This document shows, piece by piece, positions 15,366-23,758 of a DNA stretch of 64,000 nucleotides. A program made the translations under genes and the position numbers. The stretch spans positions 28,999 to 92,998 of the forward strand of contig CAUEYX010000009.1 in NCBI GenBank assembly GCA_959022495.1, given 5' to 3'. Positions within the stretch are counted from its first letter, which is position 1. Each line of letters opens with the position of its first letter. The notes beneath the pieces are model-generated. The model saw only the letters and a list, made by a program, of their open reading frames with translations. It did not search any database and was not told the DNA's origin. The stretch comes from an uncultured Lachnospiraceae bacterium (GTDB taxonomy: Bacteria; Bacillota; Clostridia; Lachnospirales; Lachnospiraceae).

Positions 15366-17325
15366 AAGAAAAAGAAACAGGATCTTTATATTCACGATCT
15401 GCTTTTCCACGATTTATCTGATCTGGAGAATCTTTGGGACTATTCCCTGGTCACAGGGATTTGCGCAGGCTGCAGCAGGCATTGTCCTCGTGCTGGCGGA
15501 GACGGTCACTACACTGGGGATGTTCGAGCTTATGCTCAGCCGCATGAGCGGGAAGAAGACCCTGCGCGGCCTGCCGAATATCCCGGAGGAACAGTATCCT
15601 CACGTGGACGTATTCATTGCGACCCATAATGAGCCGATGGAACTGCTGTATAAGACGGTCAACGCATGTACATTTTTGGAATATCCGGATAAGAGGAAAG
15701 TACATGTGTATCTGTGTGACGACGGAAACCGTTGTGAGGCGGCAGAGCTGGCAGAGCATTTCGGCGTGGGATATCTGGGGCTGAAAGATAATCAGCATGC
15801 CAAGTCCGGCAATTATAACAACGCGCTTGCTCATACCGATTCTCCGCTGATTGCCACGTTCGACGCGGATATGATCCCGAGAAGGGAGTTTCTGATAAAG
15901 ACAGTACCTTACTTTCTCGATCCGGAGGTAAAAATGGGGCTGGTCCAGACACCCCAGAGTTTCTATAATCAGGACCTGTTTCAATTTAACCTTTTTTCTG
16001 AAAAAGACATCCCCAATGAACAGGACTTTTTTTCCCGGGAAGTCAATATTATGCGAAACGCCTCCAATTCTTCGGCATATACGGGCAGCAACACGGTCAT
16101 CCTGAGAAGCGCTCTGGAGGAGATCGGGGGATTTCCATATGGCACGGTCACGGAGGATTTTGAGACCAGCCTGCGGCTGCAGAAGGCGGGATATATCACT
16201 TACGCGTCTACGGAAGTTCTGGCGGCTGGACTGTCCACCACAACCGTGGACAGCATGATCCGGCAGAGAGTCCGATGGGCACGAGGGGTGATCCAGAGCA
16301 TCCAGAACACCAACGCTGTTTTCACAAAGGACCTGACCGGGGCCGGGCGGCTGGCCTACTTAAACGCCTATCTCTACTGGTGGTCGTTCCTCTGCCGCAT
16401 GATCTTTATCCTCTCGCCCATTCTTTTTGCTCTTTTTGGATTCCAGCTGGTGGAGTGCGGGTTCTGGGAGCTTCTGATTTTCTGGCTGCCGTCCCATCTG
16501 CTCTACAGCTTGTCGGTCCGCTATCTGAGCACGAATGTGAGGAATATGAGATGGAGCCAGATTATTGATACAATTCTCGCGCCTTACCTCATCTTACCGG
16601 TATTGTTGGAATCCATTGGCATCCACCAGCAGATATTTAAGGTGACGGATAAGAAAAAGCGGAGAGGAAAGACCGCTTCTTTTCGATACCTTATCCCACA
16701 TGGAATCCTTCTGGCGCTGACACTGGCGGCGCTCGTTAAATTCTCTTACGGGAAATACGGTATGGCGCTTCTGTACAGCAGCGTGATCTTATTCTGGCTG
16801 TGCTACAATCTGACCAGCCTTGTCTACGCGGTATTTTTTATGCTTGGAAGAGAGGTAAAGCGCAGGAATGAACGAATCCGCGCGGAGGAACCTGTGAGGA
16901 TCAAGACCAAAAGAGGAATTTTGGAAGGGGTGACAGTTGATGTGTCGGAGGAGGGGATCGCCTTCCGGCTGTCAGTTGAAGAAGATGGTGATCCTGGCGG
17001 GGAGGCTCCTCCGCCTCCGGTGCTCAAAGGCGGGGAACGCTTCGGGATCACAGTGGCCTCGGAGCGGTACAGGGCGGCCCTCGGCGCAGAGCTCGTCTAC
17101 TCGAAGCGGGATGAAAAAGGAAGGATCTATGCGGCGGCGGTGGAACCGGAAGGAGAGACAGATAGGAGGAACTGGCTCCAGATCATACATGACAGAGAGC
17201 ACTCTCTGCCAAAAGAGATTGATCCGTGGAGGACAATCTATGATGATGTGCGCCAAAATATCTTTATGCGCCGTTTGAACAGGGGGAACGTGGGGAAAGG
17301 AGGATGGCTTTGGAAGCGGCAGTAG
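15355..17325 (+). CDS. Cellulose-synthase-like processive glycosyltransferase with PilZ domain
   Basis: A 656-residue inner-membrane synthase. Two N-terminal helices precede a GT2 domain with D122 (DDGN), D170xD172, T266-E267-D268 and Q304RVRW308, the D,D,D,QxxRW set of processive beta-glycan synthases. Four or five helices follow. The C-terminus is PilZ-like, with RRNER at 503-507 and DVSEEG at 529-534, the two halves of the c-di-GMP site. A BcsA-type enzyme therefore looks allosterically switched by c-di-GMP. No BcsB-like partner, cellulase or export porin lies nearby, so the product may differ from cellulose. The ATG at 15355 is favoured; a GTG 12 bases earlier is possible. Confidence 0.9.
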   Translation: MQSERKRNRIFIFTICFSTIYLIWRIFGTIPWSQGFAQAAAGIVLVLAETVTTLGMFELMLSRMSGKKTLRGLPNIPEEQYPHVDVFIATHNEPMELLYKTVNACTFLEYPDKRKVHVYLCDDGNRCEAAELAEHFGVGYLGLKDNQHAKSGNYNNALAHTDSPLIATFDADMIPRREFLIKTVPYFLDPEVKMGLVQTPQSFYNQDLFQFNLFSEKDIPNEQDFFSREVNIMRNASNSSAYTGSNTVILRSALEEIGGFPYGTVTEDFETSLRLQKAGYITYASTEVLAAGLSTTTVDSMIRQRVRWARGVIQSIQNTNAVFTKDLTGAGRLAYLNAYLYWWSFLCRMIFILSPILFALFGFQLVECGFWELLIFWLPSHLLYSLSVRYLSTNVRNMRWSQIIDTILAPYLILPVLLESIGIHQQIFKVTDKKKRRGKTASFRYLIPHGILLALTLAALVKFSYGKYGMALLYSSVILFWLCYNLTSLVYAVFFMLGREVKRRNERIRAEEPVRIKTKRGILEGVTVDVSEEGIAFRLSVEEDGDPGGEAPPPPVLKGGERFGITVASERYRAALGAELVYSKRDEKGRIYAAAVEPEGETDRRNWLQIIHDREHSLPKEIDPWRTIYDDVRQNIFMRRLNRGNVGKGGWLWKRQ

Positions 17326-19154
17326 GAATCTTGAAGGCGGCTGTGTTTCTACTCTCAGCCTGGGGCTTGGGATTTGTTGTTTACAAGCGGCTGAAAATCA
17401 GCGTTTATTTCACTCCCATATGTACGATGGCAGGAGTCAGCCTTCTGCTGTATGCGGGCGGGACCGCGGGGTATCTGGAGCAGACGGCTTATGCGGTCTG
17501 CGCGGGCGGGCTGGCCGGATGCGCGTATTTCGTATGGCTTCTTATAAAGAGGAAAATCAGGCTGAGGGCGCCCGGACTTTTCGGCATCTGTTTTGGTGTG
17601 ACAGCCCTGGTGTTTTTCAGGCTCATCCTGAATCTGAAACTTCTCCACTATGACAACTTTTCACACTGGGCGGTGATCGTGAAATACCTTCTTTCCTCAG
17701 GAAGGTTCCCGGCAATAGACACGGATATTGTCGTATTTCTGGATTATCCTCCGGGCAGCAGTGTATTTATTTACTATGTGTGCCTTTTCCTGGGCAGGTC
17801 GCAGGGGATGATGCTGCTTGCCCAGAATAGTATGATCTTTGCCTGTTTTCTGGCGGTATTCGGTATTGTGGAGGAGCGCAGGCGTTTTCTGCTGTACTCA
17901 TTTCTTGGGATGGGATGCGCCATGCTGTCCTATCTTAACCTGACCATCCGCGTCAATAACCTCCTTGTTGATTTTCTCCTTCCGCTCCTTGCCATGGCGT
18001 CCATCGCGGCTTCCTATCATTACAGAAACCATGTGTGGAAATCATGCTTTTTCAGCGTGGTCATACTGGGGTATCTGGGAATTGTAAAAAATACGGGACT
18101 GATCTTTGCGGGATTCGCGTATCTCTGGTATCTGTGGACGGTTTTCCATTGGGGAAAGACGCGCCTCTGGAGAAAATGTGCCGCGGCAGTGATTTCTTTC
18201 GCGGGGATGGTCCTTCCCTTTGTAATCTGGAAGTTTTATACAGGGACCGTACGTGCCGGATATGAGGGAAAGTTCAGTATTGGCGGGGCCGGCGGGAACC
18301 CAGAGTACATTCCGGCGGATGAAAGCCTTTATGGTGAGATTATCGCCCGTTTTTTCAAAGAGGCGGTCAATCTGTCAGACAGAGCGGTACAGGCCTTCCT
18401 GCTGTGTAATCTGGCGGCGGCAGCAGCTGTCATTTTCGCGCGGCTGTGGCTGAAACGCAGGTGGAATCTCTGGAAAATACTGATTCTGGCGGATGTGATG
18501 GCCGGGTTATATTATGCTGGCATACTGCTATTGTATCTGTACTCCATGCCCATGGATGAGGCTCTGCGTCTTGCGGGGTTTGAGCGGTACGCGTGCAGTA
18601 TCATGACCCTGTCAGCGGGAGTCTTATTCATGAGTGCCACGGTGGATATGGAGCATTCGTTTGCCGTAAGTATCGATGAGGCCGGACCATACCGGGCGTA
18701 TTCGTCCCCCGCGGCAAAACGATATTATCAATACGGTGTGCTTGCGACGTTTGTGGTGGCGCTGAACTTTCTATATTCAGAGTTCAACGGGCTGGCGGCG
18801 ATCAGGCGGGATTATGATGAGTCCCTTCCGGGCAGAGCGGAAAAGATCATCGGGGACAGATGGTATGAAAGCGGGGCAGCAGACGGGCAGAGATACCTGG
18901 TGGCGGCGACGGATCGGAATTCGCAGGTCACAGACGGGGAAGTGAGGTATGTGAGCCGGTATTTCCTGTATTCACCGAATGTGGATGTCACTGACAATCT
19001 GGATATCGAAAAACTGGAGAATGCCATAGAAAATTATGACTTTATCGTCGTACTGGAGGATGAGGCGGTGGACGAAGAACTGATCCAAGTGTATGGAGGA
19101 GTGTTCAGCAGAGAGGGAATTTATCAGGTGAAAGAACCGGGAATATCAGGGTGA
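17304..19154 (+). CDS. Polytopic membrane protein, possibly GT-C-like
   Basis: A protein of about 616 residues with 11 or more hydrophobic helices. An early loop carries 'HYDNFSHWAVIVKYLL' and 'VFLDYPPGSSVF', a pattern I associate with uncharacterised Firmicutes membrane proteins that resemble GT-C transferases (acidic residue in the first long loop). The last ~110 residues form a soluble domain. The start overlaps the synthase gene by 22 bases. ATG 17304 abuts its own AAAGGAGG site, so TTG at 17310, six bases from that site, may be the true start. It may modify or export the glycan made upstream; no function is proven. Confidence 0.7.
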   Translation: MALEAAVGILKAAVFLLSAWGLGFVVYKRLKISVYFTPICTMAGVSLLLYAGGTAGYLEQTAYAVCAGGLAGCAYFVWLLIKRKIRLRAPGLFGICFGVTALVFFRLILNLKLLHYDNFSHWAVIVKYLLSSGRFPAIDTDIVVFLDYPPGSSVFIYYVCLFLGRSQGMMLLAQNSMIFACFLAVFGIVEERRRFLLYSFLGMGCAMLSYLNLTIRVNNLLVDFLLPLLAMASIAASYHYRNHVWKSCFFSVVILGYLGIVKNTGLIFAGFAYLWYLWTVFHWGKTRLWRKCAAAVISFAGMVLPFVIWKFYTGTVRAGYEGKFSIGGAGGNPEYIPADESLYGEIIARFFKEAVNLSDRAVQAFLLCNLAAAAAVIFARLWLKRRWNLWKILILADVMAGLYYAGILLLYLYSMPMDEALRLAGFERYACSIMTLSAGVLFMSATVDMEHSFAVSIDEAGPYRAYSSPAAKRYYQYGVLATFVVALNFLYSEFNGLAAIRRDYDESLPGRAEKIIGDRWYESGAADGQRYLVAATDRNSQVTDGEVRYVSRYFLYSPNVDVTDNLDIEKLENAIENYDFIVVLEDEAVDEELIQVYGGVFSREGIYQVKEPGISG

Positions 19155-19222
19155 ATGCGGGCCGGGCTTCTCTGTGAGAAGATGGAGGGGCGATAAGACA
19201 GGCAGAATGGCAGCGGCACAGA

Positions 19223-19271
19223 AAATACCCGCGGGGAACCGAGCGTATTTCCGCGGCACCTGCGGGTATTT
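19223..19271. terminator. Bidirectional terminator between convergent genes
   Basis: A perfect 10-bp stem, AAATACCCGC (19223-19232) with GCGGGTATTT (19262-19271), has a CCGCGG-containing inner hairpin and A/T flanks. It separates the glycan operon from the opposing lipoprotein gene. Confidence 0.75.
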
Positions 19272-19328
19272 AAATAAGATATAATTATTATGATTTCCTG
19301 TCTCGGACTGCTTGTATATTCTGCCAGG

Positions 19329-19859
19329 TTATTCAGCTGAGGGAGCAAACTCCCTTGATGCGAGTTCCGTGCCTGTGCTGTCCAGATATCTTACCACCAC
19401 GACCGGATTATCGATCTCCACTGCCAGTGGAATTGTAGAGGCGATGGACTCATAGGTGGATGCCTGGGAGTCAAGAGTAGACTGAAGGGAGGCGGCGTCA
19501 ATCGTTGCTGCCAGATCAGGGTCAGTGATCGTAAAGTTATAGATCAATTTGTTCCCTTCTGCGGTAATCGCAGCGCTGATGCCTGTGCCTTCAAGGGAGG
19601 CAGTCTGTGTTTCCAGCTGTTCCTGCATAATATCGGAATTAACGAACTCCTCAAGGGTCGCGTATTTCCCGGACGCGGGGATATCGGAATCGTCGTCGGC
19701 ATCTTCTTCAGGTTCGGATGCTGCGCTATCTTCCTCGGGTGTGGTCTCTTCTTTCGTGGTGTCGGCACTGTCCTTTTCAGATTTGCCGCAGGCCGTAAAT
19801 GAAAAGGCGAGTACAGCGGCACACAGAATTAACAGTATTTTTCGGCTTAGATTTTTCAT
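19329..19859 (-). CDS. DUF4854-type secreted lipoprotein
   Basis: A 176-residue protein with a signal peptide and lipobox (FTAC, Cys24). An acidic low-complexity spacer (Thr/Glu/Asp, residues ~30-62) leads to a ~110-residue folded domain starting 'GKYATLEEFVNSDIMQEQL'. This layout matches the DUF4854 lipoproteins of Clostridia, whose role is unknown. The ATG at 19859 has AGGAGGGAAAAG just upstream. Confidence 0.75.
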   Translation of the reverse strand: MKNLSRKILLILCAAVLAFSFTACGKSEKDSADTTKEETTPEEDSAASEPEEDADDDSDIPASGKYATLEEFVNSDIMQEQLETQTASLEGTGISAAITAEGNKLIYNFTITDPDLAATIDAASLQSTLDSQASTYESIASTIPLAVEIDNPVVVVRYLDSTGTELASREFAPSAE

Positions 19860-20088
19860 AATCTTTTCCCTCCTCAATAATTTTATCTGTCAATATTCTA
19901 TCACAGCCGATAAAGTCAGTCTAGTAAAAGTAATCTTATTTTTGCTGGTGTTAGCAGTATATCAACGTTATACTATACCGTGGGACACAGAGTGTCTCAT
20001 CCTTACGATTTGAAGCACTGCCCACTAAATGTCCTGTAAAGTGGAAACGGCAGGCAGTATTCTATACCTGAAAGGAGGTCAGGGCGCT

Positions 20089-20589
20089 GTGAATCAAAAA
20101 AAGATAGGAAATTTTATAAAAGAACTCCGCAGAGAAGAAGGATTTACGCAGGAGCAGTTTGCTGAAAAATTCAGCGTGTCCCGCAGAACGGTATCAAGAT
20201 GGGAGACAGGCAGCAATTTGCCGGATTTGGACATTCTTATAGAAATGGCTGATCATTTTAATGTCGATCTCCGTGAATTGCTGGACGGGGAAAGGAAGGC
20301 AGAGAAAATGGATAAAGATCTGGAAGAAACTGTATTAAAGGTTGCGGATTACAGCAATGAAGAAAAAAACAAAATCACAAAACGGATGCACAGGCTGTTT
20401 ATTGCCGGCCTTATTGCGGCGATTATCTACATGGTGCTGTTTTTTACTGACCGGGCAGATAATTTTCTGGGTGGATTCTGCCTGGGCATTACATTTGGAA
20501 TGATGATCGTCGGCGTAATTATAACCAGCAGATATGCCGCAAAAATTCACGAGTGCAAATACAGGATGATGTACAGAACTAAATCATAA
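20089..20589 (+). CDS. XRE-family regulator with membrane helices
   Basis: A 166-residue protein. Residues 1-70 are a Cro/C1-type HTH ('FIKELRREEGFTQEQFAEKFSVSRRTVSRWETGSNLPDLDIL'). A linker rich in Glu/Lys leads to two C-terminal membrane helices separated by a short loop. GTG at 20089 is preceded by AAAGGAGGT with 9-base spacing, which rules out the ATG at 20029. Membrane-tethered XRE regulators of this type are common in Clostridia; the signal is unknown. Confidence 0.85.
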   Translation: MNQKKIGNFIKELRREEGFTQEQFAEKFSVSRRTVSRWETGSNLPDLDILIEMADHFNVDLRELLDGERKAEKMDKDLEETVLKVADYSNEEKNKITKRMHRLFIAGLIAAIIYMVLFFTDRADNFLGGFCLGITFGMMIVGVIITSRYAAKIHECKYRMMYRTKS

Positions 20590-20631
20590 AGACAATCCAT
20601 CTGACAGAAAAGGGGCAGGAGAGGAGTATAG

Positions 20632-20768
20632 AATGGCAAAACCAACCCGGCCCGCCGGATGCTTGGGGCGTCAGCTTCTGTGTATTTTTTAAATGGTGTG
20701 TCGATGGCAATGCATCTGCTGATTCCCCGGGCGCCGCCGGTTATGATGACAACCTTATTTTGAAACAT
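20632..20768 (-). pseudogene. Short-chain dehydrogenase remnant
   Basis: After an intact AAGGAGGG ribosome site, the ATG at 20768 opens 'MFQNKVVIITGGARGIS', the TGxxxGIx cofactor loop of a short-chain dehydrogenase. After only about four more residues the frame jumps to 'IDTPFKKYTEADAPSIRRAG', which resembles the end of such enzymes (after the catalytic YxxxK region). The ~150 residues in between, including the catalytic Ser, Tyr and Lys, are gone. It is a gene with a large internal deletion. Confidence 0.7.
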
Positions 20769-20905
20769 ATGGATTCCCTCCTTGTTGTTACAGAATAACA
20801 CATTATATTAGAAATCGCCAGCATTGTATTCCTGCCCTGCAGATGATAGAATGGACTCAGATCACAGTTGGGCGTTTCAATGCCTGGAAAGATCGGGGGG
20901 AATTT

Positions 20906-21361
20906 ATGAAGAAAAAAGTTCTGGTAACCGGAATCATCGCGGTTGTTCTTGCGGCAGTGCTATTCTTATATTTCAGGCCGATGCCGTTATCTGATCTGGC
21001 AAAGGAAAACCAAACAATGCTTATTACCTATACAGAGTTCGGTGTCAGTGACGGCACTCCATCTATAGATTACAAGAACTATCATGACATTACGGATGAA
21101 CAGAAGAGGGAAATCATAAGCCTGATGGATGAGTATGCTTATACCAAGACATTCGGAACCGTATTTTCTGACGGCTCTTTAAGTGGTCTGGGAGACGAAA
21201 TGGTCAGTATTTACATTTATGAAGAAAACGATCTGGTCCATATGGTGAGTATTTCAAGCACAGACTCTATTTCTGTAGATAATAAGACATATAAAATAAA
21301 AAATGCGTCGGAATTCCTTGACAGCTTGTCTGATATCGTGAGCCGGCCGGGCACATCATAA
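20906..21361 (+). CDS. Membrane-anchored extracytoplasmic protein of unknown function
   Basis: A 151-residue protein. Residues 2-22 are a basic start plus one hydrophobic helix (signal anchor). The rest is a soluble alpha/beta domain containing 'PMPLSDLAKENQTMLITYTEFGV' and ending near 'SRPGTS'. GGGGGG lies 5-10 bases before the ATG. I do not recognise the family. It lies between two gene remnants and shares no operon with them. Confidence 0.65.
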   Translation: MKKKVLVTGIIAVVLAAVLFLYFRPMPLSDLAKENQTMLITYTEFGVSDGTPSIDYKNYHDITDEQKREIISLMDEYAYTKTFGTVFSDGSLSGLGDEMVSIYIYEENDLVHMVSISSTDSISVDNKTYKIKNASEFLDSLSDIVSRPGTS

Positions 21362-21478
21362 CAGCGTCTGATGATCGTTTGGCAGACTGTCCGGAAAGCA
21401 ATTTTTGTTAGAAAGCTATTGTTTTCCCGGCCTTGATATGATAGAATGACACCGATCAAAACAAAGGGAGGTGGCTTG

Positions 21479-21580
21479 ATGTCGTCTATTCGTTAATTTA
21501 AGGACAATAAAAAACATTTGTGTATCCCAATTGTGGGTTTATTTGTTGTACTTATTTTGCGGATGGATGATTCAGGCTGA
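21479..21580 (+). pseudogene. Tiny interrupted membrane ORF
   Basis: A good ribosome site (GGGAGGTGG) precedes an ATG that is stopped by TAA after five codons. The same frame then continues for 27 codons as 'FKDNKKHLCIPIVGLFVVLIL', a basic start plus membrane helix, until TGA. It looks like the 5' end of a lost membrane-protein gene. The rest of 21362-21826 holds no other gene that I can support, only a terminator at its end. Confidence 0.4.
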
Positions 21581-21708
21581 TTTCTGTCTGTGCGGAGGCA
21601 TTCCTTGTCTGCGCGGATATTTTTGCGCGCGAAGCTGTTTTACTGCGCGGTAAATGATTGTTTTCAGCAGCCCTTGTAATAGAGGGTATATATAAGCAGA
21701 ATAAGTCA

Positions 21709-21739
21709 GGGATAACTCAGGATAAGGGTTATCCCTTTT
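21709..21739 (+). terminator. Intrinsic terminator before the MFS gene
   Basis: GGGATAAC (21709-21716) pairs perfectly with GTTATCCC (21728-21735), followed by TTTTATTG. It lies ~90 bases upstream of the MFS start and probably ends transcription from the decayed region, or acts as a leader attenuator. Confidence 0.65.
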
Positions 21740-21826
21740 ATTGTCCTTTTATTTCCAGCTGCATTTTGATTTGTATTGAGCGTCGGCGTTTGTTGGTATA
21801 AGCACCGCGCAGAAAGGATAATAATT

Positions 21827-23068
21827 ATGAATAAAACAACAAAATGGAAATCACAGTTTTTGATCGTTGCGTGCGGACAGGCGGTTTCTATGCTTGGCAG
21901 CCACGGCGTTCAGTTCGCGCTGATCTGGTGGCTGGCAGAGAAGACGGCTTCGCCTCTGATGCTCGGTATATCGGGGATTGCCGCCTATCTGCCAATGTCT
22001 CTTTTCAGTCCGGCGGCGGGAATTGCTGCGGACCGTTATAATCGGAAGTTCATCTCCATCTTTTCCGACATGGCAATGGGAATGACCGCTCTGCTTTACG
22101 CGGGACTCATGCTCTTTTTTGAACTGCCGGTATGGACTGTATTTGTCATGCTCTGCGCCCGGGGAATCGGGAGCACCTTCCAGCAGCCTGCGATCCAGTC
22201 TATCATCCCCCAGCTTGTGCCGAAGGATCAGCTGGTAAAGACGAACGGCTGGATGCAGCTTTTGAATGCTGGTTCTTTTTTGCTGGGACCTGTGATTGGG
22301 GCAGCGCTGTACGCGGCATTCCCCATATCTGTCGTTTTGATGAGCGATGTTGTGGGAGCGATATTCGCGAGCGCCGCGCTTGCAGCTGTTAACGTTCCCA
22401 AATTAGAAAGAACGGAAAACGGGGAGAAACATTTTGTTTCGGAACTGAAAGACGGGCTCCGGGTATTCAGAGAGGATAAAGCTCTGTTTTCTATTGTGGC
22501 GGCAGAAGCGCTCTGTATGTTCTTCTACGCGCCTTTGTCCTCGTTTTACCCGCTGATGACCAGTGATTACTTTGATTTATCTGCCATGCACGGGAGTGTT
22601 GTGGAGCTGTCTTTTGCCGTTGGCATGATGGGTTCCTCACTTTTGTTTTCCAGTGTCTTGAAAGTAGAGCGGAAAATCAAAGTTTCCTTTCTGGGATTAT
22701 TCGGAATGGGAACAATCTCGGCACTCTGCGGCTTGATCCCGCCGGTTTACGCGGGATGGCTCCTTTTCGCGGCACTCTGTGTGGGACTGGGCGCCTCAGG
22801 GAACGTGCACACGATCCCGCTGACTGCCTATATACAGGAAACCGTAGATCCGGGGAAAATGGGGCGCGCCTTTTCGGTGCTGACCCTGATTTCATCTGTG
22901 ACCATGCCCGTGGGATTACTGTTTGGCAGCCCCATTGCGGAAAAAGTGGGCGTAAATGTCTGGTTCTTTATTTCCGGACTTTGTATGCTTGTGCTGACCA
23001 CATTGGTGTCAATTCGATATGTCACAAAAAATAGGAGAAAGGAAAAATACAATGATTCGCAATGGTGA
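21827..23068 (+). CDS. MFS exporter, MefA/EntS-like
   Basis: A 413-residue permease with about 12 helices. The first helix pattern 'SQFLIVACGQAVSMLGSHGVQFALIWWLAEKT', the loop 'AGIAADRYNRKF' (the DRxxRK motif A) and 'QSIIPQLVPKDQLVKTNG' are typical of the macrolide- and siderophore-efflux MFS branch. The ATG at 21827 was chosen for the AGAAAGGA site upstream. The reductase gene follows 16 bases after its stop. The substrate is unknown; no resistance role can be inferred from sequence alone. Confidence 0.88.
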   Translation: MNKTTKWKSQFLIVACGQAVSMLGSHGVQFALIWWLAEKTASPLMLGISGIAAYLPMSLFSPAAGIAADRYNRKFISIFSDMAMGMTALLYAGLMLFFELPVWTVFVMLCARGIGSTFQQPAIQSIIPQLVPKDQLVKTNGWMQLLNAGSFLLGPVIGAALYAAFPISVVLMSDVVGAIFASAALAAVNVPKLERTENGEKHFVSELKDGLRVFREDKALFSIVAAEALCMFFYAPLSSFYPLMTSDYFDLSAMHGSVVELSFAVGMMGSSLLFSSVLKVERKIKVSFLGLFGMGTISALCGLIPPVYAGWLLFAALCVGLGASGNVHTIPLTAYIQETVDPGKMGRAFSVLTLISSVTMPVGLLFGSPIAEKVGVNVWFFISGLCMLVLTTLVSIRYVTKNRRKEKYNDSQW

Positions 23069-23084
23069 AAATGGAGGAAGAAAA

Positions 23085-23618
23085 ATGAGAAAGACAGTCT
23101 TATTTATCGCGATGAGCCTTGACGGCTATATTGCCGATCAAAACGGCGGTGTGGGATGGCTGCACGGACAGGGCAGCGACAGTGAAAACGCAGATACCTA
23201 TTCCGAGTTTGTAAAAGAGATAGATACGGTTCTAATGGGATGGCACACCTATCATCAGGTGGTGACAGAGTTGTCCCCAGACCAGTGGATCTATGGCGGT
23301 CTTTTGACCTATGTATTTACGCACAGGCAGGCCAGCTCAATCGAGAATATCTGTTTTACAGAGGAATCTCCGGCAGACTTGGTGAAAAAACTGAAAAATC
23401 AGGATGGAAAGGATATCTGGATCTGCGGCGGGGCCGATCTTGCCGGGCAGTTGATGCGCGTGGATCTGATTGACCGGTATTATATTTCTGTGATTCCGAC
23501 GATCCTGGGGAAGGGAATCCGGCTGTTTGAAGAAATGGAAAAAGAGCTGCAGCTGACTCTGATTGGGACGCGGAATTACAACGGGATCGTTGAACTGATT
23601 TATGAGAAAAGACTTTAA
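23085..23618 (+). CDS. RibD C-terminal/DHFR-like reductase
   Basis: A 177-residue cytosolic protein with the start 'TVLFIAMSLDGYIADQNGGVGWL' and 'DTVLMGWHTYHQV', 'IWICGGADLAGQLMRVDLIDRYYISVIPTILGKGIRLF'. This is the NADPH-binding fold shared by the RibD reductase domain and small DHFR homologues. The start has GGAGGA 5 bases upstream. Co-transcription with the MFS gene is likely. The natural substrate of this YwjB/YyaP-like subgroup is generally unknown. Confidence 0.85.
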   Translation: MRKTVLFIAMSLDGYIADQNGGVGWLHGQGSDSENADTYSEFVKEIDTVLMGWHTYHQVVTELSPDQWIYGGLLTYVFTHRQASSIENICFTEESPADLVKKLKNQDGKDIWICGGADLAGQLMRVDLIDRYYISVIPTILGKGIRLFEEMEKELQLTLIGTRNYNGIVELIYEKRL

Positions 23619-23694
23619 ATTTTCAGGAAAGTGTTATTTTTTAGAGAGTGTGTTATTTTTTGTTGTTTCGTGTCTGAAACGCGTGTGATAAGCT

Positions 23695-23731
23695 TCAACC
23701 ATAGCACCCGCGGACTGCGGGGCTTGGTTGA
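23695..23731 (+). promoter_or_regulatory. Strong hairpin in the leader of the beta-helix gene
   Basis: TCAACCA (23695-23701) pairs with TGGTTGA (23725-23731) and an inner CCCGC/GCGGG stem closes a five-base loop. There is no T-run. It ends just before the ribosome site (AAAGGAAAGGAA) of the following gene, so it is either an mRNA stabiliser or a regulatory leader. A GTGTTATTTTTT repeat occurs twice just upstream. Confidence 0.5.
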
Positions 23732-23758
23732 GACTTCAAAGGAAAGGAATAGGGAACG

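Noticed and set aside
23660..23690. Catabolite-response (cre) element before the beta-helix gene
   Set aside because: TGAAACGCG looks similar at first, but the conserved central CG spacing of cre sites is wrong.
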